Part shown: positions 48,996-61,489 of the stretch, piece by piece
How the letters are laid out: each line of letters starts with the position of its first letter
Position numbering within the stretch: the first letter of the stretch is position 1
Source of the DNA: Chromobotia macracanthus
Lineage: Eukaryota; Chordata; Actinopteri; Cypriniformes; Botiidae
Assembly: GCA_036877525.1 (NCBI GenBank)
Contig: JAZGTH010000062.1
Span: forward strand, 9,670,501 to 9,734,500
Length of the DNA stretch: 64,000 nucleotides
Direction of reading: 5' to 3'
The notes under the pieces: model-generated
Database searches by the model: none
Told to the model about the DNA's origin: nothing
Seen by the model: only the letters and a program-made list of their open reading frames with translations
Program-made: the position numbers and the translations under genes

Positions 48996-50349
48996 CTGCA
49001 TACAATGTGGCATTTCCACTACTTTAATTAAGGAGGTCATTATTACAAAGATTCACTTTAGTCTTAAGACCTAATGGTAGATTTCAAAGATGAAATCCAG
49101 ATAAGTTGTTTAACATAATTAAAGTCATTTGCAACCTCCTAGTGGTGGAGTTTATATTACTCACAGTTTCTACAACTCACACACACATTGACAATGCTTA
49201 CAAACACACTTTTTGTCTCCTTAAAAATAACTTCATAAGACTAATCTCAACTGGTTAATTCAACCTATTGACAACCCAAAAACTACAGTAGGTTTAGTAA
49301 AGCAATATTAAAGCAATAAGCTCCCCCAGGAAACTATTGAAGTAGTGTGAATTGTGTGTGATTGTGAGGCCCCTTCTGCTCCTGGGTTTAGCAGAAGATC
49401 TGTTGACATTTTTAGAGTCAGAGCTGCATCTTATTAAAAACATACAAACACAATAATCACTTTGGGTTTTCTACAAAGTCTTCCTCTCTCTGAAAATCCA
49501 AGGTACAATATGATCTTTGCATAAATAAACATCACCTGCACAGAATAACACGACATGTGAATATGCTGCTGCAGTATAAAAGCGAAAATCTGACATCACT
49601 GCATCTTTCTGATGAGTTCTATCCAATAGGTGTCCAGATTAGCAGACAATTTGGTTATTCATCCAGGTTGCTGACACAGCCAGCCTGTTTTTTGTCATCT
49701 ACAGAAGATTTTCTGAGACACCAGCCGAGCTAATATAATTCATGTCATGCCCAGACAACTTGCAACGGACATGCTAGCAAATGTTCTGGCTGTGTTTGTG
49801 TGATGGAACGCATACATTGTGTGTGTTTGAGTTTGATGTATGTGTGAATTTATGTGTGTGTGTGTCTGCAAATGTGGTTTGGCTGCTTTACTGGACTACT
49901 GATTGAGATGGAGTGAATCTGCAGAAGCATGGGGCTGCTGCTATCTCCTCTGGTACATAAGTTGCTGGGTGGGAGGAACCTTCTTTTATCCTTCTCTTTG
50001 CTGTTTTGAGCAGGATGGACCTTTCTGCGCTTCTCTGCACTCAGGGTGGGCAGTTTGTTGGTGATTTCATCTTCTGGCTCAGGTGCAAGGCTGCAGTTTG
50101 TGATGATTTCTTTAGAAGCTCGAAGCCTGACACACAGGGTCCAAAATTAACATTCACCAAGCACCAAGTGTGAGTTAACCCAGCTTTGGCAAGTAAATAA
50201 AGAGTCTCCTACTACTGGTTGGTAACTTTATCAGGAACAGCAACATGGTTTAAATGAAATTGTAGGAATGATAGTCTGACCGTCACTGATAATGTAAGCT
50301 ATTTAATATATACATAGCATAAACAAAATTCATCTACCACAAAACCTGT
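48996..50349. other. Single-copy spacer inside the duplicated unit
   Basis: About 1.35 kb found once between block A copy 2 and block B copy 2. There is no ORF of note. It holds short (TG)n runs near 49820-49866 and otherwise ordinary AT-rich sequence. It appears to have been deleted from the first copy of the tandem duplication. Confidence 0.6.
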
Positions 50350-50672
50350 GTAGTCGGTTGTGACTTGCGTGACATGACAAATTTTACCTCAGTGGAGAAA
50401 CATTTTATTTTCTGTAGAACATCATATAAGGACAATTGGAGATTTCTCACACTGCTCCACCAAATGAATATATTAGTATTTTTACAGTGCCTTACACTAA
50501 AACGTGACTAATGTTCAAGGAAAAACATATATTTGTATTTTTTTTATTTTTGATAATTTTCAATGTTTATTCCACTCTGTCTGCCTCTTGCAAGGCCAAA
50601 GAGAAGATACAAGAAAAAATGGGGAAATAATAGGAGGACATTATAGGAATATGTGCAGAAACCAGTGATATG
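50350..50672. repeat. Duplicated block B, copy 2
   Basis: Second copy of block B, followed by a polypyrimidine stretch (50673-50760). The 175-codon ORF that begins here is compositionally simple and shows no domain. Confidence 0.95.
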
Positions 50673-51144
50673 TTTGTACTTTTCTCTTCCACCCTTTCCA
50701 CTTCCTTTCTTCTTCATTTCTTCCTTGCTTTTTTCCTTCCTTCCTTTCTTCTCCAGTAAAAATCATGACTCAAATCTGCATGTCCTTGTAGCTGTAGGAG
50801 GTGCTATTTATAGTCCCTGCCGTGGTGAGCGAGGACCTGATTGGGACAATGGGGGGTTGAAAGGCGGGGGAGGAGAGCGAGGTCATGTGGGGCGCAAAAG
50901 TCAACAGTCTCATCCTCATACACCCATAAAGAGCTCAAGTATCATCATCCAGAGTGCGGCGCATCTCTGTGAGTCATTTATAGCTTCAGTTAATTTATGT
51001 TTAAAACATATGTTTATGCCACCAACTTCCCATGCTATCTATCTGTCTGTCTGTATGTATGTATATTTGTATGTTTGCCTGTCAGTCTCATTAGCATTGG
51101 TCTCAGTGGGGAATATCTCATTTAAAAAAACATGGTCAGCAAAA

Positions 51145-52330
51145 CATCTCTCGGTTACGTATGTAACCTCGGTTCCCTGAGAAATGCCTACCCACAGGAC
51201 TCAGTCCCCGTCTGGAGGCGGCAGGACTGGCTGCTGTGTTAGCACCACAAGTGTGGGGGACCCTCTATAGTGAGGGTACCAAAAACACTCAGACCCCAAG
51301 GATGGATGCTCGAGGGCCGCCGGGGGCTTCAGTCACCCAAGCATCATCCTATTCACCAAGCTCTAAAGTTGGTGGACAGAGGACCCGCTGTAGGGTACTA
51401 CTCTGCATAGTATGATGGCCACCGCCACCTGGAACGAACATCCTCTTCTTCCTGATGGAGCGGAGAAAGAGAGTGTGCAACTCGATCCAAACCCCAGTGA
51501 ACCAGCGCATAACAGGGAGCTAATGACAACTAGCTACTTTTTATCCCCCAAAAGAAACGCTGTCCTCTCCAATGAGCGTAGGGCTCGCCCGTGCTTCATT
51601 AAGGTGAAGCTCTCGTGGGGTGGAGGACCTTCTGTAGTGGAGGTGCAACTCCACACTGCCCTGAAGATAGCAGTCGGACAGGAGCCAGCTGATTGCTAGC
51701 TGCCACCGTCCGCCACACTATTGCCTTTGCCAGCCGGGAGGTGGAAGGCTGAGGACCCTATTACTTTCATTGCCCCTCTCCGCCACTCTGCCAACTAAAT
51801 GAAAACCCCTAAATCAATTGCCAAGAGGGCAGAACCCCTGAGAGCTCAGCAGATGGGCTAAAATAGCACCGGGGTCCCTGCCCTTGAGGCGCTTGCCTCT
51901 TGACTCGCTATCCAAGGGGAGGGAGGTGGGTGGTGGGCGAAACGGCTCCAGACCTTGAACTGCAGTCTCGACCGACACCAAAACTCCAGGTAATACAACG
52001 AGGAGGGCAGGCTCCCTGCGAAACATGAACCGGCCACAGCTCCACATATGTGGAGCAGGCAAGCTGGGGAAGCTCACCCATGATCTCGCCACATCCTGTG
52101 TTTGTGTGCTTGCTGGCAGCAGGATAATATCTGACAGAGCTTCTCTGACTTGGCGGACCACGCACCCCTTCAGCGGGGAAGCAAGAATGCCTCCTGCGGA
52201 CTCTGCGAAAAGAGTCTCCGCCTAGCTTCAGCAACGGTGAGAGCTGATCCGCGAGGCGACAGCCAGACTAGAGTGAAACTTCTCCAGTGAGAAGCCCTCT
52301 CAATGTGCGCCCTCAGCGCCTGTTCTTCAA
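51145..52330. mobile_element. GC-rich repeat-like island (possible unclassified interspersed element)
   Basis: The island begins TCTCGGTTACGTATGTAACCTCGGTTCCCTGAG, with a GGTTAC/GTAACC dyad that I recall as the start of a frequent teleost repeat. It is clearly more GC-rich than its flanks for about 1.2 kb, with overlapping ORFs on both strands (for example 51814-52161 and 51908-52234 minus, 51412-51699 plus). None has a recognisable domain. The right boundary near 52330 is set by the return to AT-rich sequence. It could instead be a decayed CpG-rich gene remnant. Confidence 0.45.
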
Positions 52331-53947
52331 TAATATGCATATCACCATGAATAGGTTAAACTGGTAGAAATTGACAGATCACAATGTAAACAACTCAGAT
52401 ATCACATGTTTGGTCAAATCCAACGAAAATAAACTTAAAATGTAATAAAATGATGATCTGTGAGTGAAACAGTTTTTGGGGACCACTCATCTCTATGTGT
52501 GCAATTTTTATGACACACTAGTTATGTTTACTGAGGCTGTTGACTAATGGTCCAAAAATAGAGTAAATATCAACTGTTTATTGGACCTTTGCATCAGGCA
52601 CATTCATAAATATGAACGGATGATTCATACATACCTTGTATATTGAAACACATTCTGTGACTTATTTGCCAGATCAAAGTAACCATTCAAGTACTTGTAT
52701 TTCCTGTATTCTGTGTAAGATGTATTGTTGTTATATGTGTTATTTTGTGTATATAGTGTGTATGTGTATGTGTTTATTATAATTTTATATAGAAAAATTA
52801 TATGTGTAATTTTATATAGAATATAAAAAGATGTTATTTGTTATGTGTATACTGTGAGTATATTGTCCTTTATATCTAGTACATTATCTGTCACACATAA
52901 CTGTAATGTTGGCGCAATCACGCAATCATTCTTATACTCAAACATGAACTTGATATGGTGACAATATGGTGATACGATATTATTAATAATAAATAAATAA
53001 CAGTTACTATCAACAAAACAACATGTATGAAATGTGATTCTTACTGTGTGTTTGATAAAACTGGTGTGACTTAACATATGTTAGTACACACATACATAAA
53101 GAGCTTGTTAATAGTGCAGGGAAAAGGTGTTCCATATGGTTGTAATCTAGAAATTATGTAAACATTAATACATTTCAGTTAACAGATTTTTGCTGTAGCA
53201 ATTTTCATTTGTTTCACTTCTTTTGAAGTGAAACAAATTCTTAAAATTTGAAAAAAATTCTTAAATTTTAAGAAAAATTTTAAGAAAAAAATTTAAGAAT
53301 TTGAAAAATTCTTAAATTTGATAAATACAATCCTCATATTCGTTTTAGAATTATGCCGGGTTAATTTAACTGTTGACCTGTCACAAGACAAAACAGACTC
53401 AGGAAATAAATAGCAGGAAATAAGAAACTTGCTTAGACATTTTCATCAGCATATTTGTTTGTTGCAGGGACAGATGACAAGATAGTGAGATGCAGACAGA
53501 GGCCTGGCAGTGAAGACATCATCATAAGAAGTCTATAAACAAAGGCTGGCAATGGAAGAAATAACTGGGCAATTTGCTATGATAGTTATAGCAGTCACAG
53601 GAGTAATCATTTACTTCACAACTAGGCAGAAAAATTGATGGGCAAAAACAGCCTCACAAATACTCAAAAGAGCTGGTGTGTGTTTGTGGTGGGTAGAGAA
53701 CATAAAAATCAAAAAGAGACACCGGAAAACAGAAAATAAGAGAGATGCTGGGTGAAAAAAGTGGCACTCAGTTCTTGATATGTAATAACATGAAATTGTC
53801 ATTACTGATGATTTTAAAGATGTAAAAAAGGAGTACAGACTGCTCAAGTAATTGAGTTACATATTACAATTTTTAGGAACGAATGAAGGATTGGGAGAGG
53901 AAACACAGAAAAAGCTTAAGTCCAGGAAAGTGAGTGTGTGGGTTTGA
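52331..53947. other. Non-coding AT-rich stretch, no gene seen
   Basis: Very AT-rich, with TATATGTG-type runs around 52730-52860 and the nested inverted repeats listed at 53208. ORFs are short and featureless. Confidence 0.55.
53208..53325. repeat. Nested inverted repeats
   Basis: A perfect 13-bp pair (TTTGTTTCACTTC, 53208-53220, and GAAGTGAAACAAA, 53225-53237) with a TTTT loop is followed by several interleaved copies of TTCTTAAATTT and its complement. The segment can fold in several alternative ways. It looks like stepwise replication slippage on a fold-back. Confidence 0.8.
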
Positions 53948-54172
53948 ATATGTGGTTTACAAGGACACATATGTGTATAATGTGATGTGTATAACATGGT
54001 TTATGGGGACACTTGGACATTTGGAAACACTTTGGCATTTGGAACATTTGGAAAATGCCAAATGTTTTCTGTGAGGGTTAGGTTTAGGAGTATGGCATAG
54101 ACTATATACAGTTTGTACAGTAAAAACCATTACATCTATGAAGAGTCCTCACAAACCACATATGCCAAAATG
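53948..54172. mobile_element. MITE-like repeat (GGGGACA family)
   Basis: The ends read ATATGTGGTTTACAAGGAC and, in reverse, ATATGTGGTTTGTGAGGAC, forming imperfect terminal inverted repeats. The interior has GGTTTATGGGGACACTTGGACA and GTGAGGGTTAGGTTTAGGAG, as in a very common fish interspersed repeat. The CA/TG run at its edge is typical. Confidence 0.55.
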
Positions 54173-57009
54173 TGTGTGTGTGTGATCAGACCATGATGTA
54201 GATTTCAAACAATGTAGCAATATTTCTTCTTTGACTGAGAAAGTTTTCCACATCTCAGGGAGATGGTCTAACCTTCACCATGTCCTTCCATACCGTTTGC
54301 ATTAATCAGACACCTGCTGAGGTTATGATATAGCTTTCGCTGTATCTCCACTAGCTGCCATTCTGATACCCTTTTCCAAAGGCCTCTTTCTACCAAAAAC
54401 CAGGAGAATGATCATTATCACAAGAGACCTTTTTCCGAGAGATTCTGGATGGCCATATTTGTTTCACATTTGCATAATAGTGTCTCATCACCCTGATCTA
54501 TAGTTTGTGCTACAACAAAAAGTTGTCCACACATACGTTGTTATGGAAACCAATCCATCAAACAGTTGGGGCCCGATTGTGATTTGTGGGGTACACATTT
54601 ATGGAGACCCTGTACACCATACAGTTCAATTAGCCTGGACAAATGTCATGTAAATTCAGAAGAGAGAATAACAATTGAAACACAATTACAATAACCAGAA
54701 GCATCACATGTACTGAAATTTCCAAATGTAGGTTCATACATTTTTTTTAAACACAACATTAGAGCTTGATTTGTGGCAAATCAAAATGACTGAATGATGT
54801 AGCTACTGAGGGTACCAAAATGGAGGTGGCATAAAGATTTGAGCAGTTGATATGCTTTTTTATTTGAAGCTTGTCCCGATTTTAATTCGCTTTGCATTTT
54901 CATTGTATGACGTCATCAAGCTCAGCACTGTTTTTAGTCCTTAACAGAAACTCATTATGAAAACATAACAATGATCAATACCATAAGGCAAGGGCACATG
55001 ATCTCACCATACCACTGCTTCCCCGCACTTGCTGTGCCAGACCATCCGACACGCGCACATTTGAGGTCACGCTTACATGCCAAAGCTGGGGCACATGGCC
55101 GCTAACGACTGCTCAATTAGATGAAATTAAGGAGTCGCTGTGAGGTCCACGCTGAACTCATTAAGGCATGTGAGGAAAGGCTGAACAGGATTAATCCCTC
55201 CAAAACAAGATGGGGATTCATGCAGGTCAGCCTCCAACTGGGTGACTGGGCTCTTCTGTTACATGGCTAGCTGCAACACCATGTAGCTTAGCTCCAACAA
55301 AAACGGTACGCACTGTACCCTGTGGGCCTACTTTTAACTGGAGGATATGATTCTCACATTCAAAAACGTAAAGATAACGTAAAGAAAGTCTTTAAAAATT
55401 CTGCCACTCAGTGTTGCACATGAATGTTTCAATCATGCTGCATTTGTTTTTTTATTTGCACATTAATTACTAATGCAATCTATACTGTTCCATTAATAAC
55501 ATTATAAAATACACCCCAGTCATGCATAAATCACACATCACCAATTAGAGGAAAATTTAAATGCATGTGCTAAAGACACATTGAGTAGATCACACAATAC
55601 TGAGGGGCCAAGCTATTATTGTACTAATTAGTGTAGCAATTATGTTTAATAACTTCTCTGGAAGCCAATCTGCACTTAGATAAGTAACTGGCTTTCACTG
55701 AATGAATCACATAGAAATGTTCAGAAGTGCTCAGAAAGAGAAAGCGAAAGAGAAAACACATCTGACAGGTTTTTAACATGCTTGCTTGTGTTATGTAAAG
55801 TTTTTTTTTCCTCGCATATGCATTTCAAATGACCTTTTATTTACAATTTCAGATTATGCATCATGGAAGATTACATCAACTTTGATAAGTTATTTGATCT
55901 GTTTCCAGTGATATGCATCTAAATGTTGACACAAAACAGTTTTATTGGATATCTCTATCCACTTCTAACATGCAATAAACAACATGTTTTTTTTAAAACA
56001 GATCCTATCCTGCTTTTCTTTTAAACATGGCTGTATTACCTAGGGAGGGATACATAACACTACACGCAGGAACAAGAGAGAAAATACATTGATTGGTTAA
56101 ACAACTGACAACTGTTACAACAATCGCCTCCAGAGCCTGTGGCAGTGAGATGTGGGGTTAGTGGCGTTCCGTCTGGTGGTTGGCTCCATCCCCATTCTTC
56201 TTGTCATTTGCGGTTCGGTGTGGGTGAGTGGAGTGAAGCGGCCTGCTCTGTAGGGTTTGGAACGCGTCCCACATCTTTAGCTTTAATAAGAGCTAATAAT
56301 CAGAGCCCCCATGCCAGGTACCAGCCTCTCCTCACAGCAGAGATATGGCACCGATCTACTGCCAGCCTGGCAATGTTTACAGACAACACACATACACAAA
56401 CATACATGCATGCGTGCACTTAAATACACACCCTGAATAACCATATAAAAATCTTGCTTAGCATTCAAGCTATGTTTATTTTTGTGCTCTAATAGACCCT
56501 TTTTCTATTAGACAGGCATACACACATACCCTGAAAAGCATAACAATGAAACATGGTCAATACTATAAAACTGATCACAGCTGTACTACACTGGGGGGTT
56601 ATTGATCAAAGTGCCTGTTGAAGCTCACCCTTTAAACATACCTGAGCTATGCCTTAATAAGCTTATAAACACCCTGACAATACAATTAGCAAGAGCAGTA
56701 AATCATTACATTGCATTACTTATAAGAAACCTTTGCTATTGTACGCCACATGTATTATTAGCATTAATTTGTGGTACATCATGTATTGATATGTTTCATT
56801 ACAAAATTGATTTTTTTGCCTGATCTTAATCTGTTTGTTTTGACCTGATGCTAAAGACTCAGTCTAAGATTACTGTATATTTCTAATTATATTGTTGGAT
56901 TGAGACAGTCCTCCTCCAAAATACGACCCAATAGATAATTTTTCCGCTTATAATGCTTATTATGACCTATAGTTACTTTATAAAGTAGGCAATTTCCAAA
57001 TAGCAAAAT
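54173..57009. other. Non-coding stretch, no gene seen
   Basis: An octamer is at 54468-54475. The segment 55060-55210 (GCTCAATTAGATGAAATTAAGG and GGCTGAACAGGATTAATCCC) looks enhancer-like, with homeodomain and bicoid-type cores. The GC-balanced part at 56130-56350 has a 94-codon ORF without domain features. Confidence 0.45.
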
Positions 57010-57170
57010 GTACATTTACACTTATGTGTTTGACAGATTTTGAACATAATTTACACTGCATTGAAGGTACACATTTATCAGTACATGTGTTCCCATGGGA
57101 TTGAACCATGTTTGTTGCGCTGAACCATTTCATAATGCTATGCTCAACCAATAAAGCTACACACATCTAT
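57010..57170 (-). mobile_element. tRNA-derived SINE (minus orientation, diverged)
   Basis: On the minus strand a tRNA-like head (GTAGCTTTATTGGTTGAGCA) is followed by a B-box-like GGTTCAATCCC (about 57098-57108). A tail follows that aligns with the copy at 19.3 kb (GTACTGATAAATGTGTACCTTCAATGCA). It is more diverged than that copy. Confidence 0.65.
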
Positions 57171-57341
57171 CCATCATGAAAGTAATCCACATGACAATCT
57201 TCTGAAGTGAAATGATACATTTGTGAAAGAAAACAATTAATATTTTAAGCCTATTAAGTGACTGATACATCATGTATCCATGTAAAGAAAGATCAGAGTG
57301 GTAAATTCAAATATGGAGGCACGTCAATAACTTTGAAAGTT

Positions 57342-57410
57342 ATTGGTTCTTATGTGTCTCATGACAAAACATGCATATGAAAAGAAGTCATGAGACACAT
57401 GAGAACCAAT
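57342..57410. repeat. Inverted repeat, 24-bp arms with 21-base loop
   Basis: Arms 57342-57365 and 57387-57410 match at 23 of 24 positions around a loop containing ATGCATATG. A transcript would form a short hairpin of roughly microRNA-precursor size. It abuts the tandem repeat that follows. Confidence 0.9.
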
Positions 57411-57425
57411 GAGATCCTCATTTTT

Positions 57426-57535
57426 CCTCAGCGGGCGACTGACTACTCACTCCGCAGGCGACTTGCTCTCCTCAGCAGGCAACTGACTTTACTTACTCCA
57501 TGGACGACTCGTTCTCCTCAGTGGGTGAATTTTCT
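57426..57535. repeat. Degenerate 44-46 bp tandem repeat, about 2.4 units
   Basis: Units start with CCTCAG at 57426, 57470 and 57516 and share the pattern GCGGGCGACTGACT...TACTC...GGCGACTTGCTCT with moderate divergence. GC content rises locally. It is part of a minisatellite-like or TE-derived repeat. Confidence 0.75.
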
Positions 57536-59279
57536 AGGACAATCAGGCACTTCTGAATCAGAGTCTGTAAGTTTTTTAAAAATATTTGCTATTGACTGTT
57601 TAAATGCAGCGTTTTGGGCAGTGTAGGGTAATGCATCATGTTTGCCGTTCTTACAATTGAAAGTGTTTAATTAGGTTAATTGTAGGTTAATTTATGTTTA
57701 CAGACAGGCAAAAAGGAGACAAAAAGACTACAAGCATAGATGCACTACATGTTCTGTTTTACTGGGGCTTGCAAAGTTGTTTTGATTGATCGGCTTGGTC
57801 ATCTGCATTTACTAGTTCGAGTTTGCTCGAACTCATGTAGTAATAACTGATGACATTATTAGCTCTTTATAATGGCTTTGAAAGCTGAAATTAGCAATTA
57901 TGGTAAGGGTAATATTTTCATCACATGCTTGAGATATTTGGCCAGTCACAACACACTATGTCAGCTGGCCACTGGCCACAAGTACATTGCACATTCCAGA
58001 AGGATGGGCTTTGTAAATCCACACGTTTAGAAGTGTGGGGCATAGAGGAGCTACAATATTGTACAGTATGTAAAAAATGTGTTTTTTGAAACTTAAAGCA
58101 TGGTAACATACTCATGTTACACCCAATACACAAAATAATAGTCTTTGAAAATAACATAATATGACAACTTTAAATTTGAACTGAGGCAGCAAACAGGATG
58201 CTAAATTACAATGAAAATGCAAATTTAAGGAAGAAGAATTCAAATGAATTAGAAATTTATTAACTGAAAGTGAGCTGGTTCTTAACATTTGCCCAACCCT
58301 GCTACATGAAAAACACTCACATACATAAACACACGTGTCCCCATAAGACATCTGGGCAAGACCACTACTCTCTGAGGCTGATGTAAAAATATATCCCCTA
58401 ACCTGACAATGCTGGTCAGCTGGAGTGAGGTAGAGAGAGACAGTCTAAGGACACACTGTGTTTAATACAGTACATGTAGTGTGTGGAGAGACTGTGTGAC
58501 AGACTGTTCTAAGGTATGCATAGGGTGGCCAGACATCATGATAAAATTGCTGTGCTTTATGTTTTACATGCTCATAAACCAGCAGCAGAGTGATGAGTAG
58601 CCTTAAGTTTTAAGAGTGGCTGGGTTACAATGGTAAGTGCTACATACAGAACCTTATCTGTTATCTGTTACTTCAGAATACAGAGAGGTAAGCTGAAAAC
58701 ATTGGGATGCGCATGTGTGTAAATACTGAAATTTGATATATGGAAATACACATAATGAACACACATAACGTAAATGTTCATGTATGGATTTCACAGATTT
58801 AAAACTATAAAATCATATAAAAAATATAAAAAACATTTATAGATACAATATAGATACATAGATTTTATATGTGAGTTATAAATTGTATGTTTCATACAAA
58901 TAGGTATATTTGAAATATATACACAAGTCCACATATAAAATGTTATAAAATTATAACATATATGGCCATATAAGATTTCTGTAAGGGTTATTTAATTGTT
59001 AATAAAAAATGAATAAACATTTTCCAGTAATACATTTTTTTTAAATTAAAAACATTTTCTATGACCAGTCATAATAAAATAACTAGAAGGAGACATCTTA
59101 AGCTGACGTCAGAAAAACTATGTCAGAAGTCTGCAACATCACAGATTGAAGGTACCTGTCTGGGTTTGTGTTTTAATGTGCTAACCAACAAACTTATGTA
59201 CTGGTTTATAGGCTCGTTTACAGTTATAACAGTGGATAGGAGCAACAAATACCCAGAAGCCCATCTCATATTCTTCCTG
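57536..59279. other. Non-coding stretch, no gene seen
   Basis: An octamer is at 58217-58224. The segment 58780-59050 is extremely AT-rich with TATAAAA/TTTATA repeats. Short ORFs only. Confidence 0.5.
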
Positions 59280-59720
59280 GATAGCAGTCACAGTGGGGGC
59301 AGATCAATCAGAGATGTCTGATTTGGTGAACAGAGGAGATCTGCTGTTGTTTGCCGCCAATCCCAATTAACAAGCAGCTCTGACATTCATAATCACTGCT
59401 GCTGTACACGGGTGTGACAGGGATAAAATGTCCAGTTTGACAGTAAAGGAAATAAACAGAGATTCCTGGACACTGCAAGGTGATGATTTGCAGAGGTGAA
59501 GCAGTTTTGGCATGCAGAAAGAGAGCCAATTTCCACCGCATTTAATTTTCTCTCTTCTCATGCTCTTCTGCCAGTGGGATGAGCAGAATGTTTGGATAAT
59601 TTGGAAGCCTGTAATTGAGGTTAACATTCCGACTGTTTGAGAATGTTCGATAATGGTACCTGCGCTTTACAGGTGTGAGTGCATTTATTTTACGCTCTCT
59701 ACTTGCTTGTGTGAGGAAAC
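59280..59720. promoter_or_regulatory. Candidate conserved non-coding element (enhancer-like)
   Basis: A repeat-free block with CAATCCCAATTAACAAGC, GACAGGGATAAAATG, GCCTGTAATTGAGGTTAAC and TTTATTTTACGC. These homeodomain and forkhead-like cores sit in balanced composition. Overlapping short ORFs on the minus strand carry no protein signature. Judged by texture only. Confidence 0.3.
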
Positions 59721-61489
59721 ACAGGACAGATAAACTAATGTTGCATCCACAGCTTCCAGTCTTCAGAGACATTTGTAACCAGTTGTTAACCGCACACTAA
59801 CACAACACAAGAAAAACTTGCTGTAGAACAATATTACTTGCATCTTTAATGCAATACATTCCAGATCAATGCATGTCCAGATCCTGACACTGGCCGTGTG
59901 TAGTTTGGGCAGTGAACAGAGGTAAGTGGGAGTAAATGGAACACAGCCTGCCAGGGCTGTGAAGGGAAGGAGCCATTTTTGGATGTTCTATCCACGGCTC
60001 AGTGACCAGTGACCTGGCACCGGGGCTACATGGAAACCCTGCCAAACAACCCCCACTAGCTTGCACCTCTGCACCGAGGGCTAGACTCTGATCACTGGAT
60101 AATAGAGAGTAATGTAGCAAGACTACACACATATGCGCACAGGACAGGAAAATACAAAATCAGTTTAAGAATGCAGAAGCCATTTTAAATAACAGCATCT
60201 CTATTTATGTGCCTAATATGAGATTTGAGTATCAGACATGGAGAACAAGGCAAAAACCCATGAGCTTACTGTCAGCCTCTTGAGATGAGCATCCATGCAG
60301 ACAGATAGCTTATGTGCTTCCCTTATTTCATTAAAACATCAACAAGCAATTATGTCAGTAAATATGAAATATGATCCTTTTTTCAGGAAGAAGACAATGA
60401 CAAAAAAGAGCCTCTGATATGGGAACAGGGAACATTTCTCACTTAAAATCTGAATACCAATAGCCTCACAGCCTTCCCCCCGTGCACACATAGATGCATA
60501 CACATCCATTGAATCAGCAGGAGTCCAAATCAAGCTGATTTTCCTCTGTCATTTAGACGTGGAGCACAGCTCAGATTGGATTTCAGAGAGGACAGGACAC
60601 TAGGAGAGAAAGAGATAGAGAGAATGAAGTAGTGTAGGGGAATGCTTTGCATAATATAACATGAAAATAAGAAACAGAGAAGTCAGTGCAGTCTTACCAT
60701 GCCAGTGTATTTCTCTCTCTCTCTGTAGACACTCACACATAGACACTCAAACACAAATGCATAAAAACAACCTCAAAACACAGAGAAACCCCCAAAATTT
60801 ATAATTTGCATATGTGTGTGTAACATGGGTTTTTTTGGGGTAAAACGAACAAAAAAAGAACAAAAATAAATTATTGAGCAAGTACATAATAGTGTGAAAA
60901 GCCATACCATACCCTGAGTTACAGTGGTATATAGTAAAGTTTATAGTAAAGATTTATAATATGAGCTGTGGGTCCAATTTTGTAATAAGGATCAGTTCAA
61001 CTTGTAGTTACATCATGTCTGCTAACAGAAAGAAGATCTGCTACTAAATCGCATGTGTGGGTGCAGATGTGATGGAGAGTTTGTAGCTTGTTCTTACAGT
61101 TCTTAGCAGTTGTTTAGAATTGAAACTAATCATTCATGTTAAGAAAATAACTCCACAATCAATTTGTAATTTTATGTTTCAAACAGAGATGGCGATAGCG
61201 AGGCAAGTTGTGAATTGCAGCTTTAATCAATGTAATATTAATTTAATTATTGAATATCATTACAGTGATTTAAAAGCTGCTCTGAAATCACTTTCTTTTG
61301 GAAGTACGTTTTAACATAATCACGGTCTGTTAAGTCATTGACTAGGCAGCAAAGTAACTGCCTTAAATTCTGGACACAGTCACAGAATTGCTCCATGCAA
61401 TCTGTTCCATGCCCAGCTATCATAAAGGTCACACACGCATAAACATATTAGCACACACCAAACACAAAAGTGTGTTAAGACAGGATGCT

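Noticed and set aside
50653..51180. 175-codon plus-strand ORF
   Set aside because: It starts inside the duplicated block, passes through a polypyrimidine run and a tetranucleotide run (CTGT/GTAT), and shows no domain.
51814..52234. Overlapping minus-strand ORFs of 115 and 108 codons in the GC-rich island
   Set aside because: They overlap in different frames and arise from low stop density in GC-rich sequence. No conserved motif was seen.
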